Source: Halisarca cf. caerulea
Lineage: Eukaryota; Porifera; Demospongiae; Chondrillida; Halisarcidae
Assembly: GCA_963170055.1 (NCBI GenBank)
Contig: CAUJGJ010000022.1
Coordinates: 12,501-27,500 of the forward strand
Direction: 5' to 3'
DNA length: 15,000 nt
Part shown: in pieces, positions 8,573-15,000 of the stretch
Layout of the letters: each line of letters begins with the position of its first letter
Numbering within the stretch: position 1 is the first letter of the stretch
Made by a program: the position numbers and the translations under genes
Notes under the pieces: model-generated
Told to the model about the DNA's origin: nothing
What the model saw: only the letters and a program-made list of their open reading frames with translations
The model's database searches: none

Positions 8573-8627
8573 AAAGGGTTAAATCAACAGTGGCCTATGA
8601 ACAACAAATTGTCAAAGGGTTAAATCA
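8573..8627 (+). repeat. Paired AAAGGGTTAAATCA motif
   Basis: The 14-mer occurs at 8573-8586 and 8614-8627, a start-to-start spacing of 41 bp. The pair is preserved in copy B at 10392-10405 and, with one change, 10437-10450. Function is unknown. Confidence 0.8.
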
Positions 8628-9019
8628 GCAGCCATACAAGTCTTCACCATACACAACTTTACACACCCTGCTCAGGCAGGCTTGCTCACTGTGACAGAGG
8701 AGCACCCAACAACAGCAGACAAAAGTTACACCACGTGTGTGACCAGTAACCTGATAGCTGGTCACCCCACCCTGTGTTGTTCAATGGGTTAACTTGCAAG
8801 CATTCCCAAAGTACACTCATGTACCTACCAATCACAAGACACTGGCTGGGCAGCCATAGAAGTGATGAGAAAATACCAAATATGGACAATGCATATGGCT
8901 GTTTCAGCACTGTACAATGTGGGGGAGTGAAAAGCTGGGTTACATGAAAAACAGGTTACGCAAAGACACAAATTGTTTACAGTTGTTCGGTTTAATTGAA
9001 TTACAGCACATCTGGTTTA

Positions 9020-9260
9020 CCCTACACTGGGAAATTTTCACGACTATAATATATGTTTTTTTCGTAATTGACTTCACTCACCAATTCTTTTTGGCATGAA
9101 TATATCTGAACACGTTCCAAAGTACACTTACAGTAGGTATAGCCAATCTATGGTGAGACTCGGACATACGTATTTTGTTGCGAATTTTTCTGCTACCAGA
9201 TTCGACCCCAATTTGTGAAATTTACCGTTTGCGAATATTTTCCAATTTCCCGATTTAGGG
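9020..9260. mobile_element. MITE inserted in duplication copy A
   Basis: CCCTACACTGGGAAATT at the left end and the reverse complement of the right end (CCCTAAATCGGGAAATT) form a 17-bp terminal inverted repeat with TA at both flanks (9018-9019, 9261-9262). Copy B (around 10848-10855) and the third copy (around 569-575) have GGTTTAT without this insert, giving two empty sites. The empty-site comparison suggests the extra DNA may reach 9278, with TTTA at both borders. Confidence 0.7.
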
Positions 9261-9388
9261 TATCCCAACACAGATTTATGATGTTGAAACCATATTTACT
9301 GGATGCTCTGTGGGTGATCTTCCATCACTAAAACTGCATACGTACGTACAGTACGTACATGATTTATCCAACATTTGGTTGATCCACA

Positions 9389-9454
9389 ACACACACACAC
9401 ACACGCATGCACGCATGCAGGCAGGCACACACACGCATGCACGCATGCAGGCAG

Positions 9455-9511
<57 letters not shown>
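9389..9511 (+). repeat. Compound microsatellite with two 30-bp units
   Basis: Between CA runs, a unit containing ACGCATGCACGCATGCAGGC is present twice in exact tandem (9401-9430 and 9431-9460). Copy B lacks these units at the matching place, so they arose after the duplication or were lost from B. Confidence 0.95.
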
Positions 9512-9513
<2 letters not shown>

Positions 9514-9701
9514 GTTTAAGGATCCTACCAGATAATGGCGAGCTCCCACTTCACACTACAGGTCAGCAGCAGTTTCTGCTATTTCATCACTGGGTACCAC
9601 CACAATACACCCCTGTCCACTACTCCTCCACACCTGAAGACCCTGAAAACTAATACACTTACACATCAGTGACTGGTGCACATACGTACATACATGCTAC
9701 T

Positions 9702-9702
<1 letters not shown>

Positions 9703-9735
<33 letters not shown>
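9703..9735 (+). repeat. (CA)n run
   Basis: Pure CA of about 33 bp. The corresponding run in copy B is 11204-11225. Confidence 0.95.
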
Positions 9736-9736
<1 letters not shown>

Positions 9737-10042
9737 AGCATGCTTCATGGTGAGATAAGATCACAAGTAATGGAATACGTACATCCCTAATGTAGACAAA
9801 TCCAATCAGGACTACCCATGTTTGCTCAGTGGGGTTATGCGTAACTGTATTCACACAGACAGGACAGAGGTGAGCTCAAAATGCACACTAAAGGACAGCA
9901 ACAATTTCTGCTGGTCCATCACTTGACATCACTAGAATATATCCCCTCCCACTACTCCCCCACATGTGAAGCCCCTGAAAACCAATAGACAGCTCTACAC
10001 ACAACAGAGACTCCCTACACATTGGTGACTGGTGTAGATACA

Positions 10043-10129
10043 CGTCTTTACTGCGCTTCTGGTATTTAGTAAGCAACTGTTGAACATAAGGAAGGTTACT
10101 GGTTAACTCTTTGAGTACACAGCACGGTA
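10043..10129 (+). repeat. Segment repeated in inverted orientation at 334-410
   Basis: It starts exactly where copies A and B stop matching. Its minus strand reads LTSNLPYVQQLLTKYQK, similar in flavour to the linker before the reverse transcriptase of Ty3/gypsy-type polyproteins. That likeness is short and unproven. Confidence 0.6.
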
Positions 10130-10942
10130 TCAAGAGAATTCGTTGATGACCGTTCGTTTCCTATCTGCTACGTATAATCAAAACCATTATATTCATGACA
10201 ACGGACCAATATTTATGCCAACTCATACGTACATGACTTTGCAAATGTGCCCCCATTTGCAAAATTCATGGCAATATTATGATGTATGGTATTTTGCTCA
10301 AATTCACAGTAAACTAGTGGGTGATCCCAAACAAAAGGATACCACGTTTGAGTGAGCAGTAATCTTATGCTTGGTCATGCTCCATTGTGTTAAAGGGTTA
10401 AATCAAGCAACAGAGGTCTATCCACAACGAATAGTTGAAGGGTTAAATCATAAGCCATTCAAGAACAAGCCATACATAACTTCACACACAGTGCTCAGGC
10501 AGGCTTGCTCACTGAGACAGAGGTACACCCAACAACAGCAGACAGAAGCTACACCACAAACGTGTGACTAGTAACCTGTCAACTTGTCGCCTAACCCTGT
10601 GTTGTTGAGAGGGTTAACTTGTAAACATTCCCAAAGCATTCCCAAAGCTTACTGATGTACACCTCACAGATGCTGGCTAGGCAGCCATAGAAGTCATGAG
10701 AATATACCAAATATGGACATCTTCAATAGCTGTTGCAGCACTTCACAACATGGAGGAGTAAAAGCTGGGGTTGGTTGAAAAACAGGTTACATGGTCGCAA
10801 ATTGTTTACAGTTATTCGGTTTAAGTGAATTACAGTCTTATCTGGTTTATGAGGAAACATCATTCACTGGATGTTCTGTGGGTGAACTCCCATTACTAAA
10901 ATTGTATACATACACAATATATCCAACATCCGGTATATCCAC

Positions 10943-10943
<1 letters not shown>

Positions 10944-11003
<60 letters not shown>

Positions 11004-11016
11004 ACACACACACACA
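10944..11016 (+). repeat. (CA)n microsatellite in copy B
   Basis: Pure CA apart from one CATA interruption near 10999. It is the positional equivalent of 9389-9511 in copy A. Confidence 0.96.
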
Positions 11017-11203
11017 GTTCAAGGATCCTACAGGACAATGGTGATTTCACACTTCACACTACACATCAGCAGCAGTTTCTGCTAGTTCATCACTTGACAC
11101 CATCATAATACACCCCTGTCCACTACTCCTCCACACCTTAAAAGCCCCTAAAAACCAATACACTTACAAATCAGAGACTGATGGACGTACGTACGTGCTA
11201 CTG

Positions 11204-11225
11204 CACACACACACACACACACACA
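11204..11225 (+). repeat. Short (CA)n run in copy B
   Basis: Twenty-two bases of alternating C/A, equivalent to 9703-9735. Confidence 0.93.
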
Positions 11226-11559
11226 TGCTTCATGGCGAGATAAGATCACAAATAATGGAATACGTATGTCACTAATGTAGACATATCCAATCAGGACTAC
11301 CCATGTTTGCTCAGTGGGGTTATGCGTAACTGTATTCACACAGACAGGACAGAGATGAGCTCAAAATGCACACTAAAGGACAGCAACAATTTCTGCTGGT
11401 TCATCACTTGACATCACTAGAATATATCCCCTCCCACTACTCCCCCACATGTGAAGCCCCTGAAAACCAATAGACAGCTCTACACACAACAGAGACTCCC
11501 TACACATTGGTGACTGGTGTAGATACATAAATACTAATGAATACAGTGTACAATGTGCA

Positions 11560-11564
11560 AACAC

Positions 11565-11624
<60 letters not shown>
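11560..11624 (+). repeat. (CA)n tract, left half of a split microsatellite
   Basis: It ends directly at the left terminus of the 11625-11980 element, and CA resumes on the other side at about 11981. Confidence 0.95.
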
Positions 11625-11627
<3 letters not shown>

Positions 11628-11980
11628 CCCTGGACGGTATTGACAATTATAACTAGTTACTAACCAATTGACAGATAGTCGGTAATAGTCGGTATATCTC
11701 AACATTATCCTCCAATATTGATATCCCAATTCTGGAGACTGGTTAGGAATATTTTAGCACTATGTATCCAGGCCAATTGGAAACCTTAGCCATATATTGG
11801 ACTTCTGCTGTTAGTATTCCCAGTTTAAATTCGCCTGTTCTTATACTAAAATTGGAGGTACATAACTGCACTTGCTTCAGAAAAATGTTGATAGTCGATA
11901 TATTGAGTATTCGAAATATTGACTATTCAAAATTGTAATTATTGTATAGTCGGTTGAAATTAAAATATTGTCCAGAGCTA
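11625..11980. mobile_element. hAT-like MITE inserted inside a CA microsatellite
   Basis: The left end TAGCCCTGGACGGTATT and the reverse complement of the right end (TAGCTCTGGACAATATT) make a 17-bp imperfect terminal inverted repeat. The interior is AT-rich with several TAGTCGGTA/TAGTCGATA motifs and no coding frame. Flanks are ACACACAC and ACACAGAC, so an 8-bp target duplication, expected for hAT elements, would be invisible against the CA background but is consistent. The size is 356 bp. Confidence 0.7.
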
Positions 11981-11985
11981 ACACA

Positions 11986-11986
<1 letters not shown>

Positions 11987-12034
<48 letters not shown>
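11987..12034 (+). repeat. (CA)n tract, right half of a split microsatellite
   Basis: Pure CA of about 48 bp, following ACACAG at the right end of the MITE. Confidence 0.95.
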
Positions 12035-12037
<3 letters not shown>

Positions 12038-12120
12038 AATGCACTATGGTGAGATAGGATCACAATAAATGTACTAAGTATCTACTGCACACAAGATCCA
12101 ATCAGACCTCCTCACCTCCA
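12035..12120 (+). repeat. Diverged partial copy of the duplication's right module
   Basis: TATGGTGAGATAGGATCACAA...GATCCAATCAGACC matches 9744-9812 and 11230-11299 (ATGG(T/C)GAGATAAGATCACAA...AATCCAATCAGGAC), again directly after a CA tract. With copies A and B this makes three direct occurrences of the module. Confidence 0.7.
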
Positions 12121-12220
12121 CACAGTACATGGGGATATAGCACAGTACATGGGGATACAGCACAGTACATGGGGATACAGCACAGTACATGGGGATACAG
12201 CACAGTACATGGGGATATAG
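12121..12220 (+). repeat. 20-bp minisatellite, 5 units
   Basis: Five exact-length copies of CACAGTACATGGGGATAYAG. The first and last units have T where the middle three have C at the variable base. Confidence 0.98.
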
Positions 12221-12315
12221 GTGAGTAGACACATCAATGTTGAGAACCCAATACCCAGACCGTAACATAAACTGCACTCCTTCCCATCGGAGTAAACCAG
12301 CTAGTAAGGTAATAT

Positions 12316-12540
12316 ACAGTGAACCTCTGTTAGTGGACTCTCCCAAACAAGGACACAGTATAACAAACCTCTATAAAAGGACGTGACTTACAGTCCCAGC
12401 ATGATTTTTTACAGTTTAAACCTCCCAAAGAGGAAAACCTCTCTACAAAGAACAAATTGGTTGAACTTATTCCACCCCAAAAGTGTCCTACATTGGAAGG
12501 GTCCACTCCAACCACCTGTCTACAGAGGCCACTACAGGCT
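12316..12540. repeat. Dispersed 'GAACCTCT...ACCACCTGTCTACAGAG' repeat
   Basis: It begins ACAGTGAACCTCTGTTAGTGGAC and contains AACAAACCTCTATAAAAGGAC, AAACCTCTCTACAAAGAAC and CCACCTGTCTACAGAGGCC. The same vocabulary appears at 7530-7790, 13274-13381 and 13468-13540. It is likely a decayed non-autonomous DNA element. No coding frame is supported. Confidence 0.6.
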
Positions 12541-12956
12541 GGTTCATACGTATGTTACCTCACACTGTTTAGGGATTTAAAAGGATGGGTAAAGATGTAG
12601 GGCTCTTTCAACACTCAGTCCGGAGGCTGCTACAAGGATAGCATTAGGCAAGAGCTCACAAATGAAATTGTTAACCGAGCTTGACGCAACCTCAAGCATC
12701 ATGGTTGTAGAGCAGCACACCATCACTAAGACAATGGCCTGAAACTCCGAAATTACATAACTTCAAGCATCTTGCTTAGAGAGGACCACCATGACACTGG
12801 CCTACACATGGGTACATACGTACGCATTACAGCAACGCAAACTCACAATTAACCAAACATACAAAATTGCGCAACACTTGCCAGAAAGTCTAAAAACACC
12901 CAATATGTATCTTAGGATGTCATACTATTGAGTGTTAGGTGTATAAACCAAGTCTT
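12541..12956. other. No gene called; weak internal repeat
   Basis: At 12688-12806 two related half-units start AACCTCAAGCATCATGG and AACTTCAAGCATCTTGC and end in AATGGCCT and ACTGGCCT. A minus-strand frame of about 60 codons across 12770-12580 lacks motifs and splice support. Confidence 0.4.
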
Positions 12957-13071
12957 TCACCAATCTTTCAAGAAAATTGTTTGATAGAAATTTATGATTA
13001 GAGTAGGCTCCTCCTAAACACATAATATAAATTGGGGATGAGAAAATAAACACGCACATACACAAACACAC

Positions 13072-13194
13072 CTTATCTCTCATGTTTATAACAGAACTCG
13101 CTCTTTCCCGTGATGGCGATATAACCTCATGCATAGAGACAATATACGCATCATAGCCTTTTATAGCAGCTATGTGGAACAAGGTCCGCTCATC
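13072..13194 (-). CDS. Ankyrin-repeat protein, internal exon (downstream of the two)
   Basis: This 123-nt exon encodes 41 residues. It follows a strong acceptor (TGCTCCCTCTCTGCAG, ending at 13195) and ends at AAG|GTGTGT (donor at 13071-13070), with phase 0 at both ends. It opens DERTLFHIAAIKGYDAY, the T-x-x-H-x-A-A-x-x-G signature of an ankyrin repeat helix pair, and closes with VINMRDK, the lead into a next repeat (expected form GxTxLHxA). Ankyrin repeats are protein-binding modules, so the partner and cell location cannot be inferred from two repeats. It joins in frame to 14036-13830. The loop between the helices, MHEVISPSRERASS, is longer than the 33-residue consensus allows. No next exon with a GxTxLHxA start was found. 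A possible AG at 13015-13014 would add only 18 codons (starting EEPTLIINF) before a stop and does not look like ankyrin. Confidence 0.75.
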
Positions 13195-13273
13195 CTGCAG
13201 AGAGGGAGCATACAATACGCACAGAACGATAACCACAAATGAATAAAATGAAAAAAGTTTCGAAATCTACATA

Positions 13274-13381
13274 CAGTGAGACCTGTCTTAAGGACCACCT
13301 GTATGTCCACCTGTCTACACAGACCACTGTAGGTTGCTCATGGGTCTCTGTATAGCACCCCCTGTCTACAGTGGCCACCAT
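13274..13381 (+). repeat. Intronic copy of the 'ACCACCTGTCTACA' repeat
   Basis: ACAGTGAGACCTGTCTTAAG starts it, followed by GGACCACCTGT, GTCCACCTGTCTACACAGACC, TCTGTATAG and CCTGTCTACAGTGGCCACC. It is internally repetitive at roughly 20-30 bp and shares its blocks with the 75-bp array at 7514-7788. Confidence 0.7.
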
Positions 13382-13467
13382 TATTACTTAGTCTTCTTGA
13401 GTGATGGTTATAGAAATGTTTTACGGCTATGCACTGTTGAATGTAGGGAAACAACACACATTAATAC

Positions 13468-13540
13468 CGTTGAACCTCTCTATAATGGACACTTTGGGAC
13501 CTGAAAACAGTTTGTTATACAGAGGTTTCCACTATTAATA
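13468..13540 (+). repeat. Intronic 'GAACCTCTCTATAATGGAC' foldback-like repeat
   Basis: AACCTCT near 13483 is complementary to AGAGGTT near 13520, flanking GGACACTTTGGGACCTGAAAA. It is related to the 12316-12540 repeat. Confidence 0.6.
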
Positions 13541-13570
13541 GGGAATTTTGTAGGCATAGCAATCTTTCTG

Positions 13571-13801
<231 letters not shown>

Positions 13802-13829
13802 AAACACGAGAGACAATAGTAAAACTCAC

Positions 13830-14036
13830 CAAGTCAACCACAGAGGGATCAAATGTTGGATGCCGTTTCATTAATTCAAACACTTCAAACATATTCTGAC
13901 CGACAGCATAATGAAGAACTGTTTTCCCACTCTGGGGATCCTTAAATTTGAGGTTAATATGCGGAGAGGCCGCTCCCATTATTTGTTTAAGATTAGTTAA
14001 ATTGTTCCGTTTAACATAGTTTAAAATTTGTTCATT
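13830..14036 (-). CDS. Ankyrin-repeat protein, internal exon (upstream of the two)
   Basis: This 207-nt exon encodes 69 residues. The acceptor is the AG at 14038-14037 after a good pyrimidine tract (TTTGTCTCCCTTCCTCTG), and the donor is TTG|GTGAGT. Both are phase 0. The frame starts NEQILNYVKRNNLTNLKQIM and then carries SGKTVLHYAVGQNMFEVFEL, the T-x-L-H-x-A core of an ankyrin repeat (here HYAV, with V for the usual second A). The loop KRHPTFDPSVVDL leads directly into DERTLFHIAA of the next exon. The residues before the ATG at 13979 are coding-like and run up to the acceptor, so that ATG is probably an internal Met, not the start. The first exon was not found with certainty. A weak candidate donor (AAG|GTAGCA near 14795) would end a frame VTLRSHK. 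The family within ankyrin proteins is not identifiable from this piece. Confidence 0.78.
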
Positions 14037-14105
14037 CTAAGTACAGAGGAAGGGAGACAAACATACCAATGTAAATAAACACTAATGCTAGTATTGTGTC
14101 ATGAG

Positions 14106-14125
14106 TGTCATACGTACGTATGACA
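14106..14125. repeat. Perfect 20-bp palindrome on a TACGTACGTA core
   Basis: TGTCATACGTACGTATGACA is self-complementary and shares its 14-bp core CATACGTACGTATG with 1850-1863. Confidence 0.9.
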
Positions 14126-14190
14126 TACACACAATCTCACATAAAATTACAAAGATTACAACAACAAAAGGAAAACACACATGCATGCAT

Positions 14191-14193
<3 letters not shown>

Positions 14194-14252
<59 letters not shown>

Positions 14253-14268
14253 ACACAAACACACTACA

Positions 14269-14322
<54 letters not shown>

Positions 14323-14372
14323 CACACACCACACACGTGCATGCACCACACACATGCACGCACACCACACAT
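14194..14372 (+). repeat. (CA)n microsatellite with CACCACA and GCATGCA interruptions
   Basis: CA runs are broken by ACAAACACACTACAC, ACACCACAC and, towards the right, repeated CACCACACACGTGCATGCA-like blocks. It lies just upstream of the ankyrin exon (minus strand) and reads (UG)n in that transcript. Confidence 0.96.
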
Positions 14373-14885
14373 ACGTACTGTGGTGATAGCAAGTAATGCC
14401 ATGTTACTCGCGCATCACACGGCAACTCGTGTGAGCAATTAGTATGAACAGTGATAATTTGTTACAATTCGTATACATTCTCTGTAAACTTTGAATGTGG
14501 ATATACGTATCTAAGCGTGATTTTCAACGACAAGTGTGTCTCTCTTGTCAAGGTTCGATTTCTGTCCAATTGTTTAAGAATGCCTCATCGCTTGAGCAAT
14601 TATGCCCATAATAATGTCTTCAGTTGCGACAAGAATGAGCTAAATGTTCACTCAATTAATCTCCCCCTTGCACGACTTGTCCATCCACTCAACGAACACT
14701 TCGTTCCTTTTCCTTGACATGATCAAATATTGGTTCAACAAATATTCCAACTTAGTTCAAATTCGAAATCGATATAATTCTACGCGATGTGCTACCTTGT
14801 GGCTTCTCAAGGTAACTTGGTAATGACTCGCATGTGTACTCAAGCGCTCACACATGCATTGCGTATAGAACATTCGCTCGCTACT
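14373..14885. other. No gene confirmed; searched for 5' exons of the ankyrin gene
   Basis: A plus-strand frame at 14451-14717 (88 codons) has no recognisable domain. On the minus strand, ATG at 14720-14718 opens MSRKRNEVFVEWMDKSCKGE, stopping after 22 codons with no good donor before the stop. Either could be chance. A minus-strand donor-like AAG|GTAGCA occurs near 14795. Confidence 0.35.
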
Positions 14886-14964
14886 GTACACACACACCAC
14901 ACCACACAAACACACACTCCACACATGTACACACACACCCTTGCACCCACCCACACACACACAT

Positions 14965-15000
<36 letters not shown>
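14886..15000 (+). repeat. (CA)n microsatellite, cut by window end
   Basis: Degenerate CA with CACCACACCACAC, CACTCCACAC and CACCCACCCAC blocks turns into pure CA from about 14963 to the window edge, so the full length is unknown. Confidence 0.95.

Larger units (their letters stand above)
8528..10042 (+). repeat. Segmental duplication, copy A
   Basis: This segment is repeated in direct orientation as 10347-11527. Landmarks in order are TTTGAGTGAG(T/C)AGTAATCT, two AAAGGGTTAAATCA motifs, GCTCAGGCAGGCTTGCTCACTG, ACCCAACAACAGCAGAC, CAGCCATAGAAGT, a CA tract, GGATCCTAC, a second CA tract and CCAATCAGGACTACCCATG. Copy A is longer mainly because of a MITE (9020-9260) and a longer first CA tract. 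The rightmost ~200 bp is almost identical to copy B, while the left ~400 bp is clearly more diverged. No gene is recognised in it. The minus-strand open frames near 9855-9740 and 10042-9888 simply follow the identical DNA. Confidence 0.9.
10347..11527 (+). repeat. Segmental duplication, copy B
   Basis: Direct-orientation paralogue of copy A, separated from it by about 300 bp. From ~11336 to 11527 I count only about two mismatches to 9850-10042, whereas the left third has many substitutions and small indels (such as the doubled GCATTCCCAAAG at 10626-10646). It keeps the empty site for the MITE of copy A. Confidence 0.9.

Noticed and set aside
9666..9854. Minus-strand ORF MNTVTHNPTEQTWVVLIG... 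conserved in copies A and B
   Set aside because: Both copies are nearly identical DNA, so protein similarity is not independent evidence. The amino-acid changes between copies (F/Y, R/S, L/F) do not suggest purifying selection.
12957..13013. Terminal exon EEPTLIINF... after a 58-nt intron following the ankyrin exon
   Set aside because: An AG is present, but the peptide lacks the GxTxLHxA continuation expected after VINMRDK and the acceptor is weak.
14451..14717. 88-codon plus-strand ORF
   Set aside because: No motif, no homology I can recognise and no promoter or splice context. This length is expected by chance in 15 kb.

Overview
The window is eukaryotic, and almost certainly animal, nuclear DNA. 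It has no prokaryotic gene layout. Coding sequence is very sparse, the recognisable coding pieces are short exons with spliceosomal GT...AG borders, and the rest is microsatellites, minisatellites, terminal-inverted-repeat DNA elements and diverged dispersed repeats. The repeat types (Tc1/mariner and pogo-like remnants, hAT-like foldbacks, staircase-like 'ACCACCTGTCTACAGAG' repeats) would fit a marine invertebrate such as a sponge or cnidarian. The species cannot be fixed from sequence alone.

The best-supported gene lies on the minus strand at the right end. Two exons (14036..13830 and 13194..13072) join in phase 0 and encode consecutive ankyrin-type repeats. Their 635-bp intron holds a 203-bp (GA)n tract, which reads as (TC)n in the transcript, and two dispersed repeats. 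The 5' end of the gene was not located, and no convincing ankyrin exon was found further left. A weak plus-strand candidate exon (7074-7265, membrane segment plus tail) is also reported. The left part holds a broken Tc1/mariner transposase remnant (minus strand, 1697-1225) and a promoter-like patch (2302-2411).

Layout: 1-1042, inverted and diverged copies of repeats seen again at 8.5-11.5 kb; 1.2-2.5 kb, Tc1 remnant, a small TIR element and a hairpin; 3.0-3.8 kb, two long CA tracts; 4.3-5.05 kb, a 15-bp minisatellite, a near-perfect foldback element and a pogo-like MITE; 5.37 kb, a G22 run; 7.5-8.0 kb, 75-bp and ~115-bp tandem repeats; 8.5-11.5 kb, a direct segmental duplication whose two copies differ by a MITE insertion; 11.56-12.03 kb, a hAT-like MITE splitting a CA microsatellite; 12.12 kb, a 20-bp x 5 minisatellite; 13.0-14.04 kb, the ankyrin exons; 14.2 and 14.9 kb, further CA tracts, the last cut by the window end.

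All 14 CA tracts noted carry CA on the plus strand, and the plus strand looks A+C rich throughout. That could mean much of the window is transcribed from the minus strand, perhaps as introns of the ankyrin gene. No new multi-gene system is visible. The interest is in repeat architecture and in one partially seen gene.
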